Assembly: GCF_963678635.1 (NCBI RefSeq)
Contig: NC_087065.1
Location: 496,001-560,000 of the forward strand
Direction of reading: 5' to 3'
DNA length: 64,000 bases
From: Symsagittifera roscoffensis
Lineage: Eukaryota > Xenacoelomorpha > Acoela > Convolutidae
Shown here: piece after piece, positions 50,925-62,309 of the stretch
Position numbering within the stretch: position 1 is the stretch's first letter
Layout of the letters: each line of letters begins with the position of its first letter
Program-made: the position numbers and the translations under genes
The notes under the pieces: model-generated
Told to the model about the DNA's origin: nothing
The model's database searches: none
What the model saw: only the letters and a program-made list of their open reading frames with translations

Positions 50925-52060
50925 TTGATTCGAACGTAGGAAAGTTTGCGGTTTGACAAATGCTTCCCTTTGAAGTTCTGTTCATTTCTTTTCTTAAAAA
51001 AAGGTAAACTCCACTATCGATCAGCAAAACTTAACAAAAAAGATAACAAAAAATGGATTTAATTTTTCATGTCTATTGCGGTAAAGAAAATTTTCCTATC
51101 GATAGTTTTTGTCGAATTGGTTTGATTTTATCAAAAAAGTTTAATCATAAATTGTTTTTGATGTTCATAGAGGTGTATGGCTTTACATTTTTTTTAGAAA
51201 CTAGAGTTGAAGTTTTTTTTTCGCAAAAAAAAACAGTCCGTTTTTTTGCATGTGTTGACTTTTTTCCATCATTCAGTTGGCTATGTTTTTTTTTGCAGAT
51301 TTACTTTTTCTATATTTTGCTTAACCTTTCTCGAACTTTTTTTTAAAACTTTTTTCTTTTTAACAAGGATAGCCGGTTACTGTGCAAGTGGCACAGAATG
51401 TTCCTGCCATATTCTGATATCAAACAGTTTTTTCAAATTATTGTCGTTGCTTTTGGCGTGGTGTGAAAAAAGAGTTGAACAAAAACAGGTGATTGAGTAT
51501 TTTCGACAGCCATAGTTAAATAAGCAACTTGAAAATAATTTTTCTTTTCAGAAAAAAATACTTGAAAAATTTAAATTGTTTTTGTTTCACGTCCTGCAGT
51601 TTTTGAATTTTTTGATTCCAAAAACTCGCTAAAATACTCAAAGTAAACAAAGGTTACTCAAATAAAATTAAGTTTAAATTAAGCTATTGTAAACTTTTAA
51701 GGAGCGGAATAAAATTGCTCGCTCGCTTTACCTGCTCGAAATAATAGGAACAATCAAACCGGTTTTTCTCGACGGGGTTACAGTTTTTTTGATAAAAAGT
51801 TTTAAATTCGGTTCAAATCACGACTGTAAGGGCTTTATCATAATATATCACTCAAATCAGTCCAATGATTATTTTTGGTACCTGATTTTGGGTGGAAATC
51901 AAAAAGAAAAAAAGAAAAAAACTTAAGCTGCCTCACGCTGTCTCGGGTTAATATAAAACTGGGCTTCAAATGTATGTTTGACAATCAATATGTCGGGTAA
52001 AATCCGTCTCTGAAAAAGCAAAAAATGAACACAATTTTCTCAATTTTTGGTGTAACTTTA
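50925..52060 (-). mobile_element. BEL/Pao-associated repeat block, copy 2 (segment b)
   Basis: Near-identical to 49630-50760 in the same direction. It leads without a break into the tRNA-like sequence and integrase of copy 2. Confidence 0.78.
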
Positions 52061-52316
52061 ATCTATAACTTGGATAATCCAACAGCGATTTCACAGCACT
52101 GATATTCAACAGCGTGTGCGCGTTCACACTTTTGCAAAACACGGTTTTTGACAGACAAAAAACTCAATCAAGGTCGGCCAAGGCCGTTTTATGAACTAGT
52201 TTAAATAGCTAAACGAAACAGAATAGGTTTTTTTGGGGTGTTTGAACCGTGTTACTGAGCGTAAATTTATGTCCCATCAAGTTCGGCGCATATTTGAGTT
52301 GTAGAAAGGAAATGAC

Positions 52317-52388
52317 CTAGACGGGATTCGAACCTACGCCGAACCTCTCGACACGCATTGTGTATACGATCAGCTACTGTCCCTGTAT
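52317..52388 (-). repeat. tRNA-like sequence, copy 1
   Basis: On the minus strand: GGGACAGTAGCTGATCGTAT (box A) ... GGCGTAGGTTCGAATCCCGT (box B) with CTAG after. The same block is at 57014-57082 and, shortened, at 59818-59880, each at the same place beside segment b. The fold is not a standard tRNA that I can confirm, so it is not called a tRNA gene. Confidence 0.6.
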
Positions 52389-52419
52389 GCAACTATCGTT
52401 TAAACTTGTACTTTGGAAC

Positions 52420-53374
52420 TATAGTTCAAACTGGTATTTACATATGCTCAGCAAAATCCTCACCCCCGAAGATGCGAGAAGTGGAGCAAGTTTAACGAGG
52501 GGTCTTACTAATTGGCTCAATAGTGTCTTAACTGTAGCGGAGCGATCGATGTTATATTTGTCGTAGTGCAAAGCAGTTACTCGACCTAAAGGGTAGTTCC
52601 AGAAAATCCAGACGAGACCACCAGTTCGTAAATCTCGGTTCGAATCGGCATGCCATTTTGAGCGCTTGTTCAAGAAAGGGACATACTCCTTCAGCCAACG
52701 CTGCTAAATTTTAATTTCGTAAGCTTGTTCTCTCATAGCGCTTTCGTTGGTCCAAACTTTCATCAAGTGCTCACCCAAGAGAAAATGGTTAGGCATTAAA
52801 GCTTCCAATTCAGTTGAATCAGGACCAACAGGTGTAACTGGACGGGCATTTAATGAGTGCTTCACTTAACGAAACGTGGTCGACAATACCTCATCCGTTA
52901 ACTTGCGACTTCCAATGATTGCGTAGAAAACGGGTTTGCAACTGCGCACTAACTTTTCTCAAGACCAGCCATGATGTGGCGCGCCAGGAGAGTTATATTT
53001 TTTCTAATCCCCTGATTAAGTAACAATGCGGGAGCCTGTCTGTTTCAACTTTGTAGGCAAAGCAGAACTTTATTCTCAGCTCCAACGAAATTGGTACCGT
53101 TGTCCGACCACACATCACTTGGCGTACTACGGCGGGCGATAAATCATTCAACCCCTATGACGCAAGAGCCGTTGTCCATAGACGGAACAATTTTGATGTG
53201 TACGGTATGGGTAGTCATGCAGGTGAACAGAAAAGCCCATCTTTTCTGTCTGCTGCAGCGAATAGTCACCATTAATGGACTCAAATAATCCACAACTCAA
53301 TACTGAACGGCCCATGGCGGTAACCAAGCCGCTCGTCAGGAATGTCTGACATCATATGATGTAACGTGCTTGCC
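52420..53374 (-). pseudogene. BEL/Pao LTR-retrotransposon integrase, copy 2
   Basis: Minus strand, broken frames in order: MSDIPDERLGYRHGPF-type entry with VDYLSPL, KRWAFLFTCMTT (catalytic core start), SDNGTNFVGAE (second Asp), LNARPVTPVG, ALMPNHFLLGEHLMKVW and a C-terminal WNYPLGRVTALH. These are BEL/Pao integrase marks. Stops and shifts break it. RT, RNase H and the zinc-binding part of the integrase are absent. Confidence 0.82.
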
Positions 53375-53375
53375 A

Positions 53376-54060
53376 TCACACAGGATCGACATCTACCGGG
53401 GCATTACAGGGAGCCGTATTCGATCCAGAATTGTATGCGATTGCTTCGGTTACGGTCATTACTGGAGTCAAATTTGGCACATTATCCGCCCAAGTTTCTG
53501 CGCGTTTATCTGCTGTTTCCCTGTGGGAGCTTGCCGAGCTAGCAAACAGGTCAACATAGTCGGAGACTTCCTCCAATTCAGCGTCAGTTATTTTGGCTTC
53601 AACTTACTTTTTCTATTCTCCTCGCGTATTTGTTCTTCTTCCAATCTTTTCTTGATTTCTAGTAAGTGCATCGATGCATCATTTTGTCTCTCGATCTCTT
53701 CTGTTTTTGAATTAGCCAACAACAACTCTTTTTTTCCGTTGACTTGAAGTCATTGAGACTGTTTTACTGTGACCTGAGACCCTAGACCGATGTGAATTTT
53801 GAGGCTTTTTGGAACCTTTCGAGGAAGCCACTTCCCCCGAACGCGATGAAATGGACCTTACTAGTTCTTCAGATCCTACATGGTTCCTAGCTTTCTCAAT
53901 TACCTCATCGTGTCTCTATGTCACCAGATCAAGCCACTGTTCCAATTCTTCGCAAATCTTATCGCTATTAGTAGTCTTTTTAGCCATTTGACTTATCTCA
54001 TCTTTTTTGAATGAAAAGCCTTCTCCAGGAAAACATTAGCGTTCCTGATGTAGTTCTCAA
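53376..54060 (-). pseudogene. probable BEL/Pao gag fragment
   Basis: Minus strand broken frames with Lys/Glu-rich coiled-coil character (LLEIKKRLEEEQIREEN), then EEVSDYVDLFASSASSH and NVPNLTPVM. Composition and position 5' of the integrase suit gag. It is joined straight to the integrase with no protease or RT between. Confidence 0.5.
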
Positions 54061-54443
54061 CATTCATTTTTTGTTTTTTTTTGTGCTCTATGGTTTCTTC
54101 AATGTGTTTATTAACATTCAGGCGCTCAATTTCCAATTTAAGCCGAGACTCAGGGAGCTTTTGTACTTTCCGGCCTAATTTCTGACTGTTACGGAGTGCT
54201 TTTCATTCAATGTGACAGACTGTTACGAAGTGCTTTTACAATTAAAGTGAGGGACGTATCAAACCTTAATTCAATACAAAAAAAATAAACCATACGACAT
54301 TGAAGCACTGATAAATGCAATAACTCATACCACTATTACAAGGCCAAGCTTCTCAGCTAAAGACCTGTATAGCTCGGCTAGGTGCTCCTGCAATTTGACT
54401 AAGATGAGCGTGCGTTGCTTAAAGAGCGCAGGTTGCTTCTTAT

Positions 54444-55080
54444 TCAATCTTTTTTCCTCTTAGTCTTAGGAACAAGTGGTCTGAGCTTTTTGCCGTATCT
54501 GCGAATAATCAGGAAAGTTTTGATCTCTAATTTATCGGGCTGGTGTAATGCCAAGTACTGTTTGCGCAAACGCTTATCCTTAGCTTTACATTTCGATATC
54601 AAATGATTGACTATACTGATTTTCAGAATACCTGAACTGTTAAATTGCTCAAATATTACCTCAGTTCCGGTGCGCTGACAATGCACAATAGCACTAATTG
54701 TCGCTCGGTAGCATTTTAGGTTGGCTACAAGTTTATCTTCGGAAAAGGGGTTGAAGTTTTTGTTGCGATGCCTACCAATTGAGTTATTATGACGTCGTGC
54801 CAAATCACGATATTCGAGTGATTGTATTAAAATGACCCAAAATGGTTGATTTATGACGATGATTTATGACGTCGTGCCAAATCACGATATTCGAGTGATT
54901 GTATAAAAATGACTCAAAATAGTGTTGTACAGTTTTACGGGGGTTGACGGCTTTCGGGTTAAAATTTAGACCTGCAATGCCTAGTACGTATCAACAAATT
55001 GATTACAGAGTGACGCGGGTAATTTTTCTGGAGCGCGTTGTAACGAGCTTGCACCGACAACGAAAACCATTAATGGTTTT
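54444..55080 (-). pseudogene. unrecognised protein from BEL-linked block, copy 1
   Basis: A 119-codon open frame (54444-54803) preceded by a broken part to 55080. Landmarks: SNIVI.HD, IGRHRNKNFNPFSEDK, RATISAIVHCQRTGTEVIF, LISKCKAKDKRLRKQYLALH and a basic KTKRKKD end. The first half is better kept in the copy at 58130-58460. I do not recognise the family; the pattern of short hydrophobic strands then HD/NS could suit an SGNH-hydrolase-like fold, but that is a guess. Confidence 0.45.
54800..54935 (+). repeat. direct duplication of about 68 bp
   Basis: GACGTCGTGCCAAATCACGA with TATTCGAGTGATTGTA occurs twice, 68 bp apart, and breaks the minus-strand frame of the unrecognised protein. Confidence 0.85.
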
Positions 55081-55084
55081 ATAC

Positions 55085-56760
55085 GAGAAAAAAACTAAAA
55101 TTTTACTAAAAATAAAACTAATTTCAGTCAGCGTTTCCTTTGTAACAAAAGGTTTGAGAAAAAAACTTGAAAGTTTTTTTTCGTTCTGTTTTCTATTGCT
55201 GAAGACAAATGTGGTCCATTATGCCTAATCCATCAATTTTTCCACCTGTTTCTGTAGTTCTCGAATCGCATCACGCATTAAAGCTACCCTAAATTGATGA
55301 AGAAATGAAACAAAAATTTTGTAGTTTTTTTTATGAATTTAGTCGGAAAATTCTGTAATACTTTCAAAGAAACCAGCTCGTCTTATTTTTATGGTGTTTT
55401 ATCCAGCTTTAAATGTTTTGGCTAATCTTATACTGGCTTTTTGAATTCATAGTGCTTCATGTGAAGCTGTATTAAAATTTCGATTTCAAGTGTGTGCTGC
55501 AGTTTGTTAAATTTTTTTGTAGCTTATTGTTTGTTGAGATTTTTTTTGGCGCAAAGGGCGTAATGATTTTCGGCTCTCATTGAGGTCGTGATGAGTTTTT
55601 TAAGGAAAATCTTAAAACTTGATTTGAACTTCGGAAAGTTTGCGGTTTGACAAGAGCTTCCTTTTGAAGTTCTGTTCATTTCTTTTCTTAAAAGAAAGAT
55701 AAACTACACTATCGATCAGCAAAACTTAGCAAAAAAGATAAAAAAGGGTATCGACTTCTGGTTTTGAAAATGGATTAAAGCTTTCATGTCTATTGCGGTA
55801 AAATGTTCCTATCGATAGTTTTTGGCAAATTGATGTTCATAGAGGTTCTTGATGTTCATAGAGGTGTACGGCTTTACATTTTTTTAGAAACTAGAGCTTA
55901 ATTTTTTTTCGCAAAAAAAAACAGTCCGTTTTTTGCATGTATCGACTTTTTTCCATCTTTCAGTTGGCTATGTTTATTTTTTTGCAGATTTAATTTTTCT
56001 ATATTTTGCTTAACCTTTCTCCAATTTACTTTTTTAAAGCTTTTTTCTATTTAACAAGGATAGCCGGTTACTGTGCAAGTGGCACAGAATTTTCCTGCCA
56101 TACTCTTGAAAAAACAGTTTTTTTTAAAAATTTTTGTCGATGTTTTTGGCGTGGTGTGATAAAAAGAGTTGAACAAAAAAACTAGTGATTAGGTATTTTC
56201 GACAGCCATTGTAAAATAAGCAACTTGAAAATAATTTTTTTTTCAGTGAAGTTTTTTGAAAAGTTGAAAATGTTTTTTTTTCATGTCTTGCAGTTTTTAA
56301 AATTTTTGTTTTCTAAAATCTCTAAAATACTCAAAGTAAACTAAGGTTACCCAAGTAAAACTAAGTTTTTACGTTTCAAATTAAGCTATTGTAAACTTTC
56401 AAGGAGCGAAATAAGATGGCTCGCTCGCTTTACTTGCTCGAAATAATAGGAAAAATCAAACCGGTTTTTCTCGACCGGGTACAGTTTTTTGACAAAGTTT
56501 TTTAATTCGGTTCAAATTACGACTGTGAAGGCTTTATCATAATATATCGCTCAAATCAAAAAGTAGAATAATTAATTTTGGTACCTTATTTTGGGTGGAA
56601 ATCAAAAAGAAAAAAAAACTTAAGCTGCCTCACGCTGTCTCGGGTTAATATAAAACTGGGCTTCAAAAGTATATTTGACAACCAATATATCGGGTAAAAT
56701 CTGTCTCTGCAAAAGCAAAAAATGAACACAATTTTCACAATTTTTGGTATAACTTTAATG
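55085..56760 (-). mobile_element. BEL/Pao-associated repeat block, copy 3 (segments a and b)
   Basis: Same order as 49070-50765 with a little more divergence. Continues into an integrase copy, giving the most complete a-b-c order in the window. Confidence 0.75.
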
Positions 56761-57013
56761 TATAACTTGGATAATCCAACGGCGATTTCACAGCACTGAT
56801 ATTCAACAGCGTGTGTGCGTTCACACTTTTTAAAACACGGTTTTTGACAGACGAAAAACTCTCAATCAAGGTCGGCCAAGGCAGTTTTATGAACTAGTTT
56901 AAATAGCTAAACGAAACAGAAAAGGTTTTTTTAGGGGGTTCGAACCCGGTTACTGAGCGTAAATTTATGTCCCATCAAGTTCGGCGCATATTCGGGTTGT
57001 AGAAAGGAAATGA

Positions 57014-57082
57014 ACTAGACGGGATTCGAACCTACGCCGAATCTCTCGACACGGATTGTGTATACGCCCAGCTACTGTCCCT
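57014..57082 (-). repeat. tRNA-like sequence, copy 2
   Basis: The box B GGTTCGAATCCCGTC and box A region are kept; beside segment b as in copy 1. Confidence 0.6.
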
Positions 57083-57109
57083 GTATGCAACTATAGTTTA
57101 AACTTGTAC

Positions 57110-58074
57110 TTTGCACTTATAGTTCAAACTTGTATTTACATATGCTCAACAAAATCCTCACCCCCGAAGAGGCGAGAAGTGGAGCAAGTTTAACGAGGGG
57201 TCTTACTAATTGGCCCGATAGTGTCTTGACGGTTGCGGAGCGATCGATGTTATTTTTGTCGTAGTGCAAAGCAGTTACTCAACCCAAAGGGTAGTTCCAG
57301 AAAATCCAGATGAGACCGCCAGTTCGTAAATCTCGGTTCGAATGGGCATGCCATTTTGAGCGCTTGTTCAAGAAAGGGACATACTCCTTCAGCCAACGCT
57401 GCTAAATAATATTTTCGTAAGCTTGTTCTCTCACAGCGCTTTCGTTGGTCCAAACTTTCATCAAGTGCTCACCCAAGATAAAATGGTTAGGCGTTAAAAC
57501 TTCCAATTCAGTTGAATCGGGACCAACAGGTGTTACTAGACGGGCATTTAATGAGTGCTTCACTTAACGAAACGTGGTCGACAATACCTCATCCGTTAAC
57601 TTGCGAGTTCCAATGATTGCGTAGAAAACAGGTTTGCAACTGCGCACTATTTTTTCCCAAGACCGCCCATGATGCGGCGCGCCAGGAGAATTATATATAC
57701 ATTTAATCCCCTTATGAAGTAACAGTGCGGGAGCCTGTCAGTTTCAACTTTGTAGGCAAAGCAGAAGTTCTTTCTCAGCTCCAACGAAATTGGTACCGTT
57801 GTCCGACCACACCACTTCGCGTACTACGGCGGGCGATAAATCGTTCAATCCCTTTGACGCAAGAGCCGTTGTCCATTGACGGATCAATTTTGATGTGTAC
57901 GGCACGGGTAGTCATGCAGGTGAACGGAAAAGCCCATCTTTTCTGTCTGCTGCAGCGAATAGTCACCATTAATGGACTCAAATAATCCACACCTCATTAC
58001 TGAACGGCCCATGGCGGTAACCAAGCCGCTCGTCAGGAATGTCTGACATCATAGGATGTAACGTGCTTGCCTTG
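57110..58074 (-). pseudogene. BEL/Pao integrase, copy 3
   Basis: Matches 52420-53374 throughout. The 71-codon frame 57775-57990 has VDYLSPLMVTIRC, KRWAFPFTCMTTRAVHIKI and RRST, with a shift before the SDNGTNFVG block. A frame at 57250-57453 covers the C-terminal part. Truncated at the same base of the alignment as copy 2. Confidence 0.82.
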
Positions 58075-58129
58075 CAGGCTCATTATTAACCCTTTGATTT
58101 GCATCTGAAAACCAGTGTGTTTATGTTAA

Positions 58130-58460
58130 TTGTCACTAATTGTCGCTCGATAGCGTTTTAGGTTGGCTACAAATTTATCTTCAGACAAAGGGTTGAAGTT
58201 ATTGTTGCGATGCCTACCAATTGAGTTACTTAAGACGTCGTGCCAAATCACGATGTTCGAGTGATTGTATAAAAATGACTCAAAATAGTGCTGTACAGTT
58301 TTACGGGGGTTGACGGCGTTCGGGTTAAAACTTAGACCGGGTATGGCTAAGTAAGTATCAACAAGTTGATTACGGAGTGACGCGGGTAGTTCTTTTAGAG
58401 CGAGTTGTAACGAGCTTCCACCGACAACAAAAACAATTAATGGTTTTATACGAGAAAAAA
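58130..58460 (-). pseudogene. unrecognised protein from BEL-linked block, copy 2
   Basis: A continuous minus-strand frame of about 105 codons (beginning near 58450): RIKPLIVFVVGGSSLQLAL, LPASLRNQLVDTYLAIPGLS, NPRKTVQHYFESFLYNHSN, IVIWHDVLSNSIGRHR, then RATIS before a stop. It overlaps the protein at 54444-55080 and supplies its better N-terminal part. Confidence 0.5.
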
Positions 58461-59430
58461 AAACGGATGTGGTGGGTAGATTAACTTAACGAAAGTTTTC
58501 GGGTAGATTTAAGGGCCGTCGGTTAAATTAAGCCAAAGTCCAATTAATCACTCGGAGTAAAACTGATGTCGCTGGAGCTCAAACTAATTCATACGACTGG
58601 GTTTTTTGAATTGATATAAGTTAGACTGAAATTTTTGAAGCGTTCCGGTCGAGGGCGCGACGTTTTGTTAAAAAAAACATTTTTGACCTCATTTGCGGTT
58701 TTTTTTATAGCGGGATATTTACTTGGTTCGAACAAATTGGGTTCAGATTTTTGGCACAAGTTTTCATAAAAAACTATGACACGCGCTTTTATACTACGGT
58801 CGAAATTTTTGGCCCAAAATTGTTCAAAAAAAACTGAGTCTCTTGTATTTTTTTTAAACAGGATTACTTATCGAAAAAAGTGTCTACTACCTGTTACCGT
58901 GTTCTGCCCTTATGAACACTATGATAGATATATATGACATCAAAATGTAACACATGGATTAACGATAGACAGTTCAAGGGGTTGCAACAGTGTGCAAAAA
59001 CCGGGGGGGGGGGGCTTGGTTTGTCTTACAGTTTTTTCAGTTTTTTTTTGCTATAGACCGTAGATAGCCACTTCATCAGGAGTCTGTCAGTCAACACCTT
59101 CTGTAATCTACACAGTTGCCTTCTGGTGTGGCTTGCCGCGGTCAAACTCGCTTCCGGGGGGAAGGGGGGGGGGGGGAGGGCGTATCACAACTGTCCCGAA
59201 ACCAGTCTGAAAGGCCTCCGTTCCCTGGGGGTATCACGACTGTCACGAAACTTGTCTGAAAATCCTCCGATTTTCAATCTCTAAACCTGATTGAAAGGCC
59301 TCCGGTTTTCAATCTCTAAACCTGTTTGAAAGGCCTGCGTTTTATGCCGATAATATCTCGTACTTCAATTTAAAAAAGGGCTTTTTCTTTCGAAATGCCC
59401 GATTTGAATCAGCTCGCGGCCCCAAAATGT
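58461..59430 (+). other. segment with G-runs and a 38-bp tandem
   Basis: Two G-runs (about 58993-59004 and 59161-59180) and a short tandem at 59195-59345 (blocks GAAAGGCCTCCG and TTTTCAATCTCTAAACCTG). No gene seen. Confidence 0.7.
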
Positions 59431-59900
59431 GCTACCTCACGTTGTCTCGGATTGATATAAAGCAAGGCTTCAAAAGTAAATTTGACAATCAATTTATCGG
59501 GTTATTTCTATCTGAAATAACAAAAATGAATACAATTTCAACAATTTTCGGTATAACTTCAACCTATAAATTGGAAAATCCAACAGCGTTTTTACAGCAA
59601 TGATATTCAACAGCGTGTGTGCGTTCACACTTTTGCAAAACACGGTTACTTACAGACGAAAACCAGTCAACCAAGGTCGACCAAGGCCGTTTTATGAACT
59701 AGTTTAAATAGCTAAATAAAACAGAAAAGGTTTTTTAGGGGGTTCGAACCCGGTTACTGAGCGTAAATTTAATTCCCGTCAAGCTCGGCGCATATTTGAG
59801 TTTAAGAAAGAAAATGTCCTAGACGGGATTCGAACCTACGCATTGTGTATACGCTCAACTCCTGTCTCTATATGCAAATATAGTTCAAACATCTATATGC
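59430..59900 (-). mobile_element. BEL/Pao-associated repeat block, partial copy 4
   Basis: Runs parallel to 52000-52390 and 56700-57090 (TGACAATCAATTTATCGGGT, CAACAGCGTGTGTGCGTTCA) and ends in a shortened tRNA-like sequence (59818-59880). The integrase is missing. Confidence 0.7.
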
Positions 59901-60529
59901 AACGCAAGTATTGTTCAAACTTGCATTTACATTTGCTCAGCAACAAACTAAACCAAACGCAAATGCATAGTTCTTTCCTCCCCATTTTCAACGGTCGGAA
60001 CTACAAGTCGGTTTCAAAAATCACCAGAGTTTTACCAGGAAAATATAGGAAACTTTTCTACAAAATGTGAGTGAGACTACTGTGTCTTTTAAGCAAGTGG
60101 AACCAGTCAGTTAAACACTAGTATTTATAACCAATTATATTCTTGATAAACTATCTCTGTAAAATACTTAGAACTAACCAACCATGATCCACTACTACCA
60201 CTGACAATTATTTGTAGTGCTGAAACTACTGGCAGTTTCAGTACCAGAACAGTTTGAATATAACTTAGAAGACAGTTGTTCTCCTTTGGAACAAGTTCCG
60301 GATACCTAATTCGCAATTACCAGTATACGCTAGATCTATTCAGACTAGGAGATTTAAGAGTAAGACTAAGATCGGTATTAGACTAAGAAGTTGCAAGAAT
60401 ATCCGGCCGAAAATAAGATAGCGTGGCGAACAGACGGTGTACTTTATCTGAAATTACTCTATGAGAATTCTACTCCAGGCATAAAGTCACAAGGATAGCA
60501 TTGAAAGTTTTGCTTTTATAAAAAGAATA
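59901..60529. other. non-repetitive stretch without gene
   Basis: Balanced composition; no conserved coding pattern, repeat or RNA gene recognised on either strand. Confidence 0.5.
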
Positions 60530-61230
60530 TTACACAAGCATAGCTTGTGTTAGCGTATGAACCATATTTTTCTCCAACCTAAGTCGCAAATGTTGTTGCG
60601 TTGCAAATATTGTTGCGATAAAATGTGTTCATTTTGAGAGTGATCATTTTGATCAGTAACCAGCTATTAAGTGCAGAAAATGTCAAAAATTTTAACACCC
60701 ACTATTATTGTTTCGACTTTTGTAACAAAATTAACGGAATATTTGTGCTCGGGTGCTTCTTTTTTCTTCAGACAAATTTCGACTTTTTAACTAGCAATTT
60801 TGGACGGAAATTTTGAATCATTCAAAAGGTATTGATTTTTTGAGCTTAAATTTGAAAAGATATTTTACTTTTGGTCGTTTTTCGTAAGATTATGAGGGTT
60901 TAAGGATGACCATTTTGGCCAATTTGGGACAATTAACGTGACATAAGTCGCGTTTTTAACGCGTGAGCGGAGATTCAATCCGTCTCAGAAAATGTTCCAA
61001 ATTTGTTGAAGGAAGCCTATTTGCCATAATTGTTTTGTTACTATGTGCAAAATCTGTAAATTTGTACTTAAATTGGCGCGTGGGAGATGATTTTCAAAAA
61101 AAAATCTCAAATTAAAAAAGTTCCTTTCTTTATATATTATATTTAATTTTTTTTATGTTATTACTGCTCCATAGACCTTGTGAGGCAGTCGGAACATTCA
61201 GGGCTTTGCCCTGATACGAGCAGCCTTGTT
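60530..61230 (+). repeat. family D start fused to a family E copy
   Basis: 60530-60655 repeats the family D start (TACACAAGCATAGCTTGTGT). From about 60770 family E follows and ends with its hairpin CAGGGCTTTGCCCTG at about 61199. Confidence 0.75.
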
Positions 61231-61504
61231 TCGTTGAATAGATATTTTGCAAAACGGATAACTGCTTTTTCCGGCGAAGTAAAAAAACCGGTGCTTGCTT
61301 ATGCCTAACTTTGGACCTAATTAACAATCAAAAGAAGTTCATATTTTAAACTGAGCTGATATGAAACTCATTGCAAACCAATTTAAAACCGATAAATAGA
61401 TAAATCCTTATGTTCGAATAGCGTAAGCAACATTAACATACAGTTTTTTTTTAGAAATTCACAGCCCAGGCTGTCAATGAGCTTTTGAGCTAGATCGAAG
61501 TACT

Positions 61505-61560
61505 AAAAAGACTGCTTGTATCAAGGCAAAGCCCTGAACGTTCCGAATGTCCCTTAAATC
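61505..61560 (-). repeat. family E 3' end, reverse fragment
   Basis: CAAGGCAAAGCCCTGAACGT is the reverse complement of the family E end, the only reversed copy noticed. Confidence 0.65.
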
Positions 61561-62309
61561 ACATCGAATAGTTTTTGGGAAAAAAAAATATTGAAAACCT
61601 ATAAGTTTTGGACAATATCAAAGTGTGACTTGCTGAGTCGTGGAGTCGTACGAAATTAATACGACCGATCTGATTAGCTATTTGGAACGATTTTCTGTGC
61701 GTGATAAGTCGCCACCCATAAATAATTCGCGCTATCCTATCAGCAAAATGAATAAATTCTTCAAGGCGCGCATAATTTAGTCCAGAACATGGCCAGTTTG
61801 GCAACTTTCAAACCCTGAGAACTTTACAAAAAAATCGGAGGTAAAATAATTTTTTTAGCGTTTGTAAAATTTCAATTCTATGCTCACATTTTACTAAAAT
61901 TGTGATTTTGTTTGATCCGTAAAAAATCGTCTAATTGCTATTTGTTATTCTTCAAAAAAAGTAATCAAAAAATTAGCTAGCATTTGATTGTTACATCAAA
62001 GCTTTCCGTAAGCATTTGGACTAAAATCAGGATTGTTCACAAATTGTTGTCAATAGACTCTTTGTCAGCATGACCGGTTAACCAGCACGACTTCATGTTT
62101 TCTGGGTTTGGAATAAGTGTCTGGTCTTAGAACTTTTAAGTAGGTGGGATCCATTTTGGTTCGCAATTGAAAATGATACTTCCTGTCTGCTAATATCTGA
62201 AATTATTGAAAAAATTTGATACAAGAATGAAGCTATCTAGATTAAGTGCAGCCGAATTCAAGTTTTGCACGAAGTTGTCTGAATTTTGAAAACGCCTTTG
62301 AAACAAAGT
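61561..62309. other. no recognised content
   Basis: A/T-rich, no gene, no repeat match recognised by eye. Confidence 0.5.

Noticed and set aside
52317-52388. A functional tRNA on the minus strand
   Set aside because: Repeated in three blocks at the same place and not foldable by eye into a standard cloverleaf.
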